DNA of 64,000 nt. It comes from Sphingomonas phyllosphaerae (GTDB lineage Bacteria; Pseudomonadota; Alphaproteobacteria; Sphingomonadales; Sphingomonadaceae). The notes below the pieces were generated by a model. That model did not search any database. It was not told the origin of the DNA and saw nothing but the letters and a program-made list of their open reading frames with translations. Position numbers and translations under genes: made by a program. Position 1 is the stretch's first letter, and each line of letters begins with the position of its first letter. Positions 9,093-16,902 of the stretch are shown here, piece after piece. The DNA lies in contig NZ_JAPYKH010000005.1 of assembly GCF_029623345.1 (NCBI RefSeq), positions 1 to 64,000 on the forward strand. Reading direction: 5' to 3'.

Positions 9093-10432
9093 GCCGACTC
9101 TCCGGAAAGCTCTGCAAGCTGCTGATAGAAGGCGGGATAGCTCGTAGCGACCGGGCTCGCGTCGTCGAGCGTGATCGCGTCGCGCGCGTGCAGGCCGGCG
9201 ACCGTCATGCTCATCGCGATGCGGTGATCGAGTTGGGTCGCCACGGTGGCGCCACCCGCGATCTTCTCGCCGCCATTGCCGTGCACGGTGAGCCCGTCCT
9301 CATGCTCGACGGTGGTGACCCCATTCGCCTCAAGCCCGGCGCGCATCGCGGCGATCCGGTCGCTTTCCTTGACGCGCAGCTCCCCGGCACCGCGCGCGAC
9401 GGTAGCGCCGGAGGCGAAGGCGGCGGCGACGAACAGTACCGGATATTCGTCGATCATCGACGGCGCGAGATCGGGCGGCACCTCGATCCCGCTCAGCGCG
9501 GCGTGGCGCACGTGCAGGTCGGCGACGGGCTCGCCGCCCACGGTGCGCGGCTCCAGCTCGGTGATGTCGGCGCCCATCATCCGGAGCGCGGTGACAAGCC
9601 CGGCGCGGGTCGGGTTGAGGCCGACATTCTCGATCACCACGTCGCTGCCGGGCACCACCGAGGCAGCGACCATCCAGAAGGCCGCGGACGAGGGATCGCC
9701 CGGCACCGTGATCGACTGCGGCCGCAGCTCGGCCTCGCCCTCGAGCGCGATCACGCGGCCGCGCGGCCCCTGCTCGACCGTCAGCCGCGCGCCGAAGCCC
9801 GCGAGCATGCGCTCGCTGTGGTCGCGCGTCGGCACTGGTTCAATCACGCGCGTGATACCCGGCGTGTTGAGCGCGGCGAGCAGCACCGCCGACTTCACCT
9901 GCGCCGAGGCGACCGGCAGCTCATAGTCGATCGGCACCGCGGGGACGAGGCCGCGCACCGTCAGCGGCAGCCGCCCGCCCGGCGCCGCGGTGATGTCCGC
10001 GCCCATCTGCGCGAGCGGCGTGATCACGCGCCCCATCGGGCGCGCCGACAGCGAGGCGTCGCCCACGAAGGTGGCGCTGATCGCGTGGCTCGCCACCAAC
10101 CCCATCAGCAGTCGCGTCGAGGTGCCCGAGTTGCCCATGTCCAGCGCCTGCACGGGCTGGAGCAGCCCGCCGACGCCGGCGCCCTGGACGCGCCACACTG
10201 CGTCTTCGCCGCGCGCAATCGTCGCGCCCATGGCGCGCATCGCGGCGGCGGTGGCGAGCACGTCCTCGCCCTCAAGCAGCCCTTCTATCCGGCTCTCGCC
10301 GACGGCCAGTGCCGAGAGCATCAGCGAGCGGTGGCTGATCGACTTGTCGCCGGGCACTCGAATGCGGCCGGAAAGCCGGGCGGGCACGCGGATCACTCGC
10401 GCGGAGGGAGGGGTGTGAGGGGAATGCGCCAT
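9089..10432 (-). CDS. aroA: 3-phosphoshikimate 1-carboxyvinyltransferase (EPSP synthase)
   Basis: 447 residues. Shikimate-pathway enzyme transferring enolpyruvyl from PEP to shikimate-3-phosphate. It shows the signatures [19 protein letters not shown] (about 25-44), [47 protein letters not shown] and [12 protein letters not shown] [14 protein letters not shown]. The ATG at 10430-10432 ([19 protein letters not shown]) is chosen over the open frame up to 10555, which overlaps the divergent TIGR02300 gene. Residues resemble the class II (glyphosate-tolerant, alphaproteobacterial) type, judged by the [18 protein letters not shown] stretch; that assignment is inference. cmk follows with a 4-bp overlap. 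Confidence 0.96.
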   Translation of the reverse strand: MAHSPHTPPSARVIRVPARLSGRIRVPGDKSISHRSLMLSALAVGESRIEGLLEGEDVLATAAAMRAMGATIARGEDAVWRVQGAGVGGLLQPVQALDMGNSGTSTRLLMGLVASHAISATFVGDASLSARPMGRVITPLAQMGADITAAPGGRLPLTVRGLVPAVPIDYELPVASAQVKSAVLLAALNTPGITRVIEPVPTRDHSERMLAGFGARLTVEQGPRGRVIALEGEAELRPQSITVPGDPSSAAFWMVAASVVPGSDVVIENVGLNPTRAGLVTALRMMGADITELEPRTVGGEPVADLHVRHAALSGIEVPPDLAPSMIDEYPVLFVAAAFASGATVARGAGELRVKESDRIAAMRAGLEANGVTTVEHEDGLTVHGNGGEKIAGGATVATQLDHRIAMSMTVAGLHARDAITLDDASPVATSYPAFYQQLAELSGESA

Positions 10433-10532
10433 TGTGCGCGGTGCTTGCCAGCCGGCTTGTGCTATGGCAAGGCGCGCCCCACTTCGACGGCCATCCATCG
10501 TCGATCCACCCATCCGAAAGGCTTTGCACGGC

Positions 10533-10853
10533 ATGATCAAGCCGGAATGGGGCACGAAGCGTACGTGCCCGAAATGCGCGACGCGTTTCTACGACCTCGA
10601 GAAAGACGACCCCGTCACCTGCATCAACTGCGGGCACGCGTGGGAGCCCGAGCCGATCCTCAAGTCCAAGCAGCCGATGCCGTTCGAGCAGGCCAAGCCG
10701 GACAAGCAGGAGCCCGATCGCGATCTCGCCGGTGACGACGAGGATCTGGAGACGAACGAGGACGAGGAGCCCTCGCCCGACGACGAGGTCGATCTCGGCG
10801 GTGACGACGATCTCGGCGTCGAGACCAGCAGCGACGAGGACGAGAACAACTAA
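10533..10853 (+). CDS. TIGR02300 family protein (FYDLN acid protein)
   Basis: 106-residue small acidic protein. The first 35 residues hold two CxxC knuckles (C12, C15, C30, C33) around the eponymous FYDLEK, a likely zinc ribbon. The rest is very acidic (runs of Asp and Glu) and probably disordered. The family is common in alphaproteobacteria and has no known function. The start is the ATG in GGCATGATCAAGCCG. It is divergent from aroA across 100 bp. Confidence 0.94.
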   Translation: MIKPEWGTKRTCPKCATRFYDLEKDDPVTCINCGHAWEPEPILKSKQPMPFEQAKPDKQEPDRDLAGDDEDLETNEDEEPSPDDEVDLGGDDDLGVETSSDEDENN

Positions 10854-10869
10854 GTTCGAAAAAATGCGA

Positions 10870-10893
10870 GGCAGGCGGCCCAGGCCGCTTGCC
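10870..10893 (+). terminator. hairpin after the TIGR02300 gene
   Basis: An 11-bp stem (GGCAGGCGGCC with GGCCGCTTGCC, one G-T pair) begins 16 bp after the stop codon. No T tract follows, so termination here is uncertain. It separates the gene from tRNA-Ala. Confidence 0.4.
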
Positions 10894-10937
10894 AAGCCAG
10901 CAGACCCCGGCTAGGGGGCTGCCTCCCGGGACGGAAT

Positions 10938-11013
10938 GGGGCCGTAGCTCAGCTGGGAGAGCGTCGCAATGGCATTGCGAAGGTCAGGGGTTCGATCCCC
11001 CTCGGCTCCACCA
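10938..11013 (+). tRNA. tRNA-Ala (GGC)
   Basis: 76-nt cloverleaf: acceptor GGGGCCG with CGGCTCC, D-arm GCTC/GAGC, anticodon stem TCGCA/TGCGA with a loop carrying GGC, T-arm AGGGG/CCCCT with TTCGATC loop, and encoded CCA at 11011-11013. Confidence 0.96.
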
Positions 11014-11205
11014 TTCCCTCGTCCCGCCGCCCGCGCGACTGTCGCGGAGCCTCAAAGCCAGTTCTGATCCTCGCGCCGCCGCGATCCTGCTTGGCTACCA
11101 ACCTGGCCTACTAGCCGGCTGGTACTTCAAGCTCATTTTCTCGTCTCCACGCGCAGCCTAGGTCGGGGATCCGGCCTGATCGGCCGTTTGAGGGATGAGG
11201 CGAGC

Positions 11206-11370
11206 ATGGCGGCCAAGAAGATCGACCGGGCATATCTCCTGCGCCGCTCCGAGGAGCATCTGATCCGCGCCGCCCGCGCGAGCGACGATTCCGCGCGCCT
11301 GCTGCACCAGCGCTTCGCCGATCTGTACCGCGCGCGTGCCAATGGGGAGCGCCTGGTACAACAGGACTAG
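11206..11370 (+). CDS. small hypothetical protein
   Basis: 54 residues (MAAKKIDRAYLLRRSEEH...), predicted as a single charged helix pair: Arg/Glu-rich with alanine spacing and a LLHQRFADLYRAR end. Short helical proteins of this style are common in sphingomonads but have no function I can name. An upstream in-frame ATG at 11188 exists. The inner ATG after GGGATGAGGCGAGC is preferred on composition. There is no signal peptide or membrane segment. Confidence 0.6.
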   Translation: MAAKKIDRAYLLRRSEEHLIRAARASDDSARLLHQRFADLYRARANGERLVQQD

Positions 11371-11746
11371 TCCTCAAGCGCAAAGCTACCAGGAACCCCC
11401 TAATCTGCGATAGGTTTAGCTCCCGAACCGGATGCATGTAGCGTCCGGACCGGAGGGTTGATCGTGCGCTACCTCGTCGGCCGGATCAGTGCTGCTTCGT
11501 CGCCGCTCGGCGCCGTGGCGGCGGTGCGTTCGTCGTCATCTGGTTCGCGTTTCCGCTCGGCCCAGCCGCGGCAGCGTCACGACGCGGCAGCCGCGAACCG
11601 GCCCGCTTTGCCGGTCCTGAGCCGCTACGCTGCACCGGGCGCGGTGCGGGCGGGGTCGATGAGGCCGGGAGGGCGTGCGGCCGATCGAGCGCGTCACTCG
11701 CGGCGCGCGGCGCCGAGCCGTCCGGGCGACTGACAGGAGGACCAAG
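11371..11746 (+). other. gene-free stretch with possible long leader
   Basis: About 375 bp with no convincing gene. Frames on both strands lack good starts and are Arg/Pro-rich. It starts with a candidate EcfG-type promoter (11392-11416) and ends with a good ribosome binding site (AGGAGG) for the CsbD-like gene, so most of it may be a roughly 320-nt leader. Confidence 0.5.
11392..11416 (+). promoter_or_regulatory. candidate EcfG (general stress sigma) promoter
   Basis: GGAAC (11392-11396) is followed after 16 bp by GGTT (11413-11416), then TAG. The alphaproteobacterial EcfG consensus is GGAAC-N16/17-CGTT, so the -35 matches exactly and the -10 has one mismatch. The site lies upstream of the stress-like cassette at 11.7-14.9 kb. 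Confidence 0.4.
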
Positions 11747-12118
11747 ATGAACAAGCATGAGCTTCACGGTGGTGCCCGCTATCTCGGCGGCAAGGTGGAG
11801 AAAGCGATCGGCGATGCGGTGGACAGCCGCGACTGGCAGGTCAGCGGCGTCAAGGATCAGGTCGCCGGCGGTGCTGAGAACGTGTTCGGCCGCGCCCAGT
11901 CGGTCGCCGAGAACGTCGCCGACGCCACCCCTGGGCTGATCGAGGAAGCCCGCGAGAAGGTCGGCGACGCCGCCACACGAGCGGCCGATGCCGCAACGCG
12001 TGGTGCGCACGAGGCGCGCGACGCGGTGCGGAACGGCGACGAGCGCTTGCTGTGGGCGGCGGTCGCCGCGATTGGCGGCTTCGCGCTCGGCTGGCTCGCC
12101 AGCGGCCGGCGCGGCTGA
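11747..12118 (+). CDS. CsbD-like stress-associated small protein with C-terminal anchor
   Basis: 123 residues. The start (MNKHELHGGARYLGGKVEKAIGDAVDSR) resembles the CsbD family of small stress proteins. It is followed by an alanine-rich amphipathic repeat region (NVFGRAQSVAENVADATPG, EEAREKVGDAATRAADAATRG) similar to the YtjA/ElaB-type coiled helices, and a final hydrophobic segment WAAVAAIGGFALGWLASG (about 101-118) ending RRG, a likely tail anchor in the inner membrane. The ATG at 11747 has AGGAGG 8 bp upstream. It sits 13 bp before the PAS-LuxR gene on the same strand. The exact family (CsbD versus ElaB-like) is uncertain. Confidence 0.75.
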   Translation: MNKHELHGGARYLGGKVEKAIGDAVDSRDWQVSGVKDQVAGGAENVFGRAQSVAENVADATPGLIEEAREKVGDAATRAADAATRGAHEARDAVRNGDERLLWAAVAAIGGFALGWLASGRRG

Positions 12119-12131
12119 CGCGGGAGCGCGC

Positions 12132-13643
12132 GTGTCACCGTCGCTGAAATCGCTGCGCGAGACCGCCGATCTGCGCCACCTGCGCCAGATCATCGCCGGT
12201 CTCGACGAGGGCGTGATCCTGATCGATCCCGACGAGACCCTGCTGTGGGCCAATGCCGCGGCGCTGGCGATGCATGGGGTCGAGCGGATCGAGGAACTCG
12301 GCAGCACGGTCGACGCGTATCGCGCGCGCTTTCAGCTAAGATACCGTAACAACCATCGGCTCGAGGCGGACGATTACCCGATCGAGCGGGTAGCGGCGGG
12401 CGACTCCTTCTCCGAGGTGGTGGTCGAGGTCACCGTCGCGGGCGATGAGGAGCCGCGCTGGGTGCATCAGGTGCGCAGCCTCGTGCTCAACGACGGCGAC
12501 GAGGATGCACCATCGTGCGTGGTGCTGGTGATCCAGGACGTCACCGCGCGCTACGAGGCGGAGGACCGCTTCGAACAGTCCTTCAACGCCAACCCCGCGC
12601 CGGCGGTGATCTGTCGCCTCGCCGACCTTCGCTTCGTTAAGGTCAACCAGGGCTTCCTCGAGATGACCGGGCATGCGCGCGACCAAGTGCTGTGCAAGAC
12701 CGTCTACGACATCGACGTGTTGCGTGGCGCCGACCGACGCGAGCTCGCCAAGGAGCGGCTCGCCGAGGGGCGCACGATCCCGCAGATGGAGGCCGAGCTC
12801 GAGCTGCCGGGCGGCGGCACCAAGCTGGTGATCGTCGCCGGCCAGCCGATCGACATGGGCGATCAGCCCTGCATGCTGTTCACCTTCGCCGATCTCGAAC
12901 CGCGGCGAAAGGCGGAGTCGCAGCTGCGCCACAGCGAGGAGCGCTTCACCCGGACCTTCCAGATGGCGCCGGTGCCGATGGCGATCGGCGCGCGCGACGG
13001 ACATCTGCTGTGTGAGGTCAACGCCAGCTTCACCGCACTGACCGGCTATGCCGCGACCGAGATCATCGGCCGTTCGCTCGCCGACGCCGGCCTGTGGTCG
13101 AGCGATGCGGTGCGCGTCGACATCGAGGCCGCGATCGAGAACGGATGCGACCTGCGCGCGCACGAGGCGCGAATCGCCGCCAAGGACGGCGGCGCGATCG
13201 ACTGCCTCGTCTCCACCGAGGCGATTACGCTCGGCGACGATGCCTGCCTGCTCTGGGCCTTCCAGGACATCACGCGGCGCAAGGCGACCGAGCTCGAGCT
13301 GGTCGAGGCGATCGAGGCGGTGATGAAGGATACGAGCTGGTTCAGCCGCTCGATCATGGACAAACTCGCGCGGCTGCGCGCGCCTCAGCCCGACGCGGGC
13401 GGGCCGGGGATCGACGATCTCACCGCGCGCGAGCGCGAGGTGCTGGCGCTGATCTGCCGCGGGCTCGACGACAAGTCGATCGCGCGCGCGCTGGGCGTCT
13501 CGGGCAACACCGTGCGCAACCATGTCGCGCGGATCTACGCCAAGATCGGCGTCAACCGCCGCACCGCCGCCGCCGCCTGGGCGCGCGCGCGCGGGTTCGA
13601 GAGCGAGGCGGTCGCGGTCGGTGTGCGGGAGGTGCCAGCATGA
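12132..13643 (+). CDS. three-PAS-domain LuxR-type transcriptional regulator
   Basis: 503 residues from a GTG start at 12132. There are three PAS-like domains at about 15-130 (GLDEGVILIDPDETLLWANAA), 140-260 (FEQSFNANPAPAVICRL, EMTGHARDQVLCKTVYDID) and 265-390 (FTRTFQMAPVPMAIGARDG, LTGYAATEIIGRSLADAGLW), each followed by a PAC-type end. The C-terminal LuxR/GerE helix-turn-helix is at about 435-495 (LTAREREVLALICRGLDDKSIARALGVS). There is no receiver or kinase domain, so it would be a one-component sensor-regulator, soluble in the cytoplasm. The next gene overlaps its stop by 4 bp (ATGA). The ligand is unknown. The neighbours suggest a stress role. Confidence 0.88.
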   Translation: MSPSLKSLRETADLRHLRQIIAGLDEGVILIDPDETLLWANAAALAMHGVERIEELGSTVDAYRARFQLRYRNNHRLEADDYPIERVAAGDSFSEVVVEVTVAGDEEPRWVHQVRSLVLNDGDEDAPSCVVLVIQDVTARYEAEDRFEQSFNANPAPAVICRLADLRFVKVNQGFLEMTGHARDQVLCKTVYDIDVLRGADRRELAKERLAEGRTIPQMEAELELPGGGTKLVIVAGQPIDMGDQPCMLFTFADLEPRRKAESQLRHSEERFTRTFQMAPVPMAIGARDGHLLCEVNASFTALTGYAATEIIGRSLADAGLWSSDAVRVDIEAAIENGCDLRAHEARIAAKDGGAIDCLVSTEAITLGDDACLLWAFQDITRRKATELELVEAIEAVMKDTSWFSRSIMDKLARLRAPQPDAGGPGIDDLTAREREVLALICRGLDDKSIARALGVSGNTVRNHVARIYAKIGVNRRTAAAAWARARGFESEAVAVGVREVPA

Positions 13644-13816
13644 CGAAGGATCCCGAGCGGCGTGAGGCGGCGGATCGTCGCCGCGCCAAGGGAGCGGCGC
13701 GCGCGGCGATCGGCAAGCTGATCGGCGACGATGCCGCGGTGCGCGAGGGGCGCGCGCAGCAGGAGGAGGTGGGGCGCACGCCCCGCCCCGACCGCAAACA
13801 GGAAGAACAGGAGTGA
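13640..13816 (+). CDS. short CsbD-like protein
   Basis: 58 residues, very charged. The stretch AAIGKLIGDDAAVREGRAQQ matches the CsbD-type pattern of small stress proteins in which a Gly-Asp-Asp turn is followed by an EGRAQQ helix. The ATG overlaps the stop of the PAS-LuxR gene (ATGA), and the stop overlaps the upstream GTG of the next gene, so the three are translationally linked. There is no signal or membrane segment. Confidence 0.75.
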   Translation: MTKDPERREAADRRRAKGAARAAIGKLIGDDAAVREGRAQQEEVGRTPRPDRKQEEQE

Positions 13817-13818
13817 CT

Positions 13819-14700
13819 ATGGCGACGAATGTGACGGGCGGCTACGCGCCGCTGGATGAGGTGGCGTTCGCGCGCGCGGGCAAGCGCGTGTCGTGGGGCG
13901 CGATCTTCGCGGGCGTGGTACTGGCGGTGGCGGTACAGCTGCTGCTCGGCATCCTCGGCACCGGCATCGGTCTATCGATGGTAGACCCGGTCGAGGGCAC
14001 GACGCCTGGCGCGACCGGCTTCGGCATCGGCGCCGGGCTGTATTGGCTGATCACCACCGTCGCCGCCCTCGGCGCCGGCGGCTACGCTGCGGCGCGGCTG
14101 TCGGGCGTGACCGAGCGGTTCGACGCGCTGGTCCACGGGCTGGTCGTCTGGGGGGTGACGCTGATCCTCACTTTGTATCTCCTCACCTCGGCGGTGGGCG
14201 GCATCATCGGCGGCGCGTTCCGCACCGTCGGCGCGGTCGCCGGCGCGGCGGGCACGACGGTCGGCGCAGCGGCACCGAAGGTCGCGCAAATCGCGGGCGT
14301 CGATCAGAATGACGTGCGCGACGAGGCATCGGCCTATCTTTCCGACGCACCCAGCGACCCGGCGCAGATGACGCCGGAGCAAGCGCAGAAGGAGATCGCC
14401 AAGCAGCTGCCGGGGCTGACGCGCGGCGGCACCGACGGCGCTCGCGCCGAGAGCCGCATCGTCGACATCGTCGCGGCGCAGCGCAAGATCAGCCGCGCCG
14501 AGGCGCAGGCGCAGGTGACTCGCGCCAAGCAGGATTTCGTGAAGGCGAAGAACGACGCCGTGCAGACTGCCAAGTCTGCCACCGACGCCGCCGCCGGTGC
14601 TGCCGCCAGCACCTCGTTCATCCTCGTGCTCGCGCTGCTCGCCGGCGCCGGTGCGGCCGCGTTCGGCGCGATGTCGGCGACTCGCCGCCGTCTGCGCTGA
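13819..14700 (+). CDS. multipass membrane protein with PhnA-like fold annotation
   Basis: 293 residues from the ATG at 13819, which has CAGGAG 6 bp upstream; a GTG two codons earlier is also open. Hydrophobic segments lie at about 26-48 (WGAIFAGVVLAVAVQLLLGIL), 68-88 (GLYWLITTVAALGAGGYAAA), 103-130 (LVHGLVVWGVTLILTLYLLTSAV) and at the C-terminus (about 265-285, FILVLALLAGAGAAAFGAMS). Between them is a soluble Ala/Gln/Asp-rich region of about 120 residues with predicted coiled helices. I recall similar alphaproteobacterial proteins being called 'PhnA-like', without evidence for phosphonate chemistry. No function is assigned. It is the fourth gene of the cassette. Confidence 0.72.
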   Translation: MATNVTGGYAPLDEVAFARAGKRVSWGAIFAGVVLAVAVQLLLGILGTGIGLSMVDPVEGTTPGATGFGIGAGLYWLITTVAALGAGGYAAARLSGVTERFDALVHGLVVWGVTLILTLYLLTSAVGGIIGGAFRTVGAVAGAAGTTVGAAAPKVAQIAGVDQNDVRDEASAYLSDAPSDPAQMTPEQAQKEIAKQLPGLTRGGTDGARAESRIVDIVAAQRKISRAEAQAQVTRAKQDFVKAKNDAVQTAKSATDAAAGAAASTSFILVLALLAGAGAAAFGAMSATRRRLR

Positions 14701-14760
14701 TGACCGGCGGCGGGCAAGCGTACCACGCCCGCCGCCACCTTTCTCTGCAAGGAGCCTGAC

Positions 14761-14904
14761 ATGACCAAGAAGATTGGCCTGGGCATCGGCCTTGGTGCAC
14801 TGCTCGCGCTCACCGCCTGTAACACCGTCCACGGGGCGGGCAAGGACCTCGAATCGGCCGGTGCCGCCGTGTCCGACGCGTCGGGTACCAGCAAGAAGAA
14901 GTAA
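14761..14904 (+). CDS. entericidin A/B family lipoprotein
   Basis: 47-residue protein. An N-terminal signal MTKKIGLGIGLGALLALTAC ends in a lipobox (LTAC, lipidated Cys20), followed by NTVHGAGKDLESAGAAVSDA, the entericidin signature (NTxxGxGxDxxxxG). Entericidins are tiny outer-membrane lipoproteins implicated in envelope stress. The ATG has AAGGAG 8 bp upstream. It lies 60 bp after the membrane-protein gene on the same strand and probably belongs to the same cassette. Confidence 0.9.
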   Translation: MTKKIGLGIGLGALLALTACNTVHGAGKDLESAGAAVSDASGTSKKK

Positions 14905-15060
14905 TTGCCGCTTCCCTGTGCGACCATGGCGGCCGGGTCACGTCGAAGGGCGCGGCCCGGCCGCTCGCGTCCTAACGAGGCGACGCGGCAGCTTCCCGCC
15001 GCGGCCCGGCTGGGCCAAAGACGGCGGAGCGCCGCGTGACGCGCGACAAGGGGAGAGCGG

Positions 15061-16593
15061 TTGGTCAACGAGCATACGATCCGCGACGTGGTCATCCTCG
15101 GCGGCGGCACCGCGGGCTGGATGACGGCGGCAGCGCTGTCGCGCTTCCTCGACAATGGCGTGACGCGGATCACGTTGATCGAGTCGGAGGAGATCGGCAC
15201 CGTTGGCGTGGGCGAGGCGACGATCCCCCCGCTGATCACCTTCAACCAGATGCTGGGCATCGACGAGGACGAGTTCCTGCGCGCCACGGCAGGGACGTTC
15301 AAGCTCGGCATAGAGTTCGTCGACTGGGGCGCGCTGGGCGAGCGCTATCTGCACCCATTCGGCGCGCACGGGCGCGACCTCCAGGGGATTCACTTCCACC
15401 AGCTCTGGCTGCGCGCGGCACGGCGGGCGCGAGCGGCCGGCGGCAGCATGCCCGATATCGCCGACTGGGCGGTCAGCGGCGTCGCCGCCCGCGCCGGCCG
15501 CTTCGCGCGCCCCGCGTCCGACGCACCCGCGTCGCTGCGCGAGTTGCGTTACGCCTTTCATTTCGACGCGGCACGCTACGCCGCCTTCCTGCGTCGCTAC
15601 GCCGAGGCGGCGGGCGCAATGCGGATCGAGGGGCGCGTCGTCTCGGTCCGCCGCGACGCCGCGACCGGGCAGGTCGCCGCGCTGCGCCTTGCCGACGGTC
15701 GTGAGGTGGCGGGCGAGCTGTTCGTCGATTGCTCCGGCTTCCGCGGACTGCTGATCGAGGAGACGCTGGCGACGGGCTATGAGGATTGGCGTCACTGGCT
15801 GCCGTGCGACCGCGCGGTCGCGGTGCCCTGCGCGCTGTCGGGCGACCCCGAACCTTACACGCGTGCAACCGCGCGACCGTTCGGTTGGCAGTGGCGCATC
15901 CCGCTGCAGCACCGGCTCGGCAACGGCTATGTCTATGCCAGCCGCTATCTCGACGACGACGCGGCCGAGACGGCGCTGCTCGGCTCGCTCGAGCGCGAGC
16001 CAGAGGCGACGCCGCGCCGCCTATCCTTCGTCGCTGGGCGCCGCACGCTGGCGTGGAACGCCAATGTCGTGTCGCTCGGGCTCGCGAGCGGCTTCGTCGA
16101 GCCGCTCGAGTCGACTTCGATCCACCTCGTCCAGGCCGGCATCGCCAAGCTGATCGCGCTGTTCCCCGACCGCCGCTTCGATCCGGAGGAACGCGACGAG
16201 TACAACCGCCACATGCGCGACCTGTTCGAGGACGTGCGCGACTTCATCATTCTCCACTACAAAGCGACGCGGCGCGCCGACACGCCTTTCTGGAACGCGG
16301 TGCGTACGATGGACGTGCCCGAAACGCTGCGGCGGCGGATGGCGCTGTTCGCGGGCAAGGGACGGATCTTCCGCGACACCGCCGAGCTGTTCACCACTGC
16401 GAGCTGGGTCGCGGTCGGGCTCGGTCAAGGGCTGATGCCGGCGGACTACGAGCCCGCAGTGGACGCACTCGACGAGGCGAAGGTCGCCGCCGCGCTGCGC
16501 CAGATGCACGCTGCCGGCGCGGCCGCGGTGGCGACGCTGCCGACCCACGCGGATTATCTGCGGCGGTCGGGGATCATGGCGCAGGTTGAATAG
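15061..16593 (+). CDS. tryptophan halogenase family FAD-dependent protein
   Basis: 510 residues from a TTG start at 15061 behind GGGGAGAG. The N-terminal dinucleotide-binding motif is VILGGGTAGWMTA (about 11-23). The conserved lysine is K81 in TFKLGIEF, at the position of the catalytic Lys79 of PrnA/RebH. The halogenase signature WxWxIP is present as GWQWRIP (about 275-281). The stretch FVEPLESTSI (about 345-354) carries the conserved glutamate. All hallmarks of active flavin-dependent halogenases are therefore visible. The substrate is unknown: many sphingomonad and Caulobacterales members act on free indoles or are linked to TonB receptors. No flavin reductase or biosynthetic genes are adjacent. 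Confidence 0.92.
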   Translation: MVNEHTIRDVVILGGGTAGWMTAAALSRFLDNGVTRITLIESEEIGTVGVGEATIPPLITFNQMLGIDEDEFLRATAGTFKLGIEFVDWGALGERYLHPFGAHGRDLQGIHFHQLWLRAARRARAAGGSMPDIADWAVSGVAARAGRFARPASDAPASLRELRYAFHFDAARYAAFLRRYAEAAGAMRIEGRVVSVRRDAATGQVAALRLADGREVAGELFVDCSGFRGLLIEETLATGYEDWRHWLPCDRAVAVPCALSGDPEPYTRATARPFGWQWRIPLQHRLGNGYVYASRYLDDDAAETALLGSLEREPEATPRRLSFVAGRRTLAWNANVVSLGLASGFVEPLESTSIHLVQAGIAKLIALFPDRRFDPEERDEYNRHMRDLFEDVRDFIILHYKATRRADTPFWNAVRTMDVPETLRRRMALFAGKGRIFRDTAELFTTASWVAVGLGQGLMPADYEPAVDALDEAKVAAALRQMHAAGAAAVATLPTHADYLRRSGIMAQVE

Positions 16594-16902
16594 AGGCGGA
16601 CGGCGTTTCCGTCGTCTTCGCGGCGACTGATGGGTCGAGACGGAACATCGCGTTTGTACGACGGCGTCATTCTGCGCTCGTGTCGCCCACCGTCCGCACA
16701 CCCACATGCCGAGGTGTTCGCGACAGGGTGGACCCTGAAACGAGTTCAGGATGACGCCAGCAAGTGCGGTGATGTCAGCCGCCCCTCGCGTGAGAGACGT
16801 GTCCACGCTTACCCATTTCGCCGATTACCAGCCCCTATCCCACGACATTTCCTATCTCCCCGCCTTGGACGCGCACGCCTTTTCGGTTAACAGCCGCGGA
16901 TC
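16594..16902. other. intergenic stretch with an inverted-repeat element
   Basis: About 310 bp between the halogenase and leuC with no gene. It contains an intergenic inverted-repeat element at 16663-16758. The leuC promoter should lie in 16760-16890. Confidence 0.5.
16663..16758. repeat. intergenic inverted repeat, CATCCTGA type
   Basis: GGCGTCATTCTG (16663-16674) and its near-perfect inverted copy CAGGATGACGCC (16747-16758) bound a 96-bp element. The right arm contains an internal palindrome CCTGAAACGAGTTCAGG. It is the same type as the elements at 35792 and 58652. Confidence 0.7.

Noticed and set aside
11458..11733. 91-codon plus-strand frame upstream of the CsbD-like gene
   Set aside because: TTG start without ribosome binding site, Ser/Arg/Ala-rich with no family; the region is better explained as a leader.
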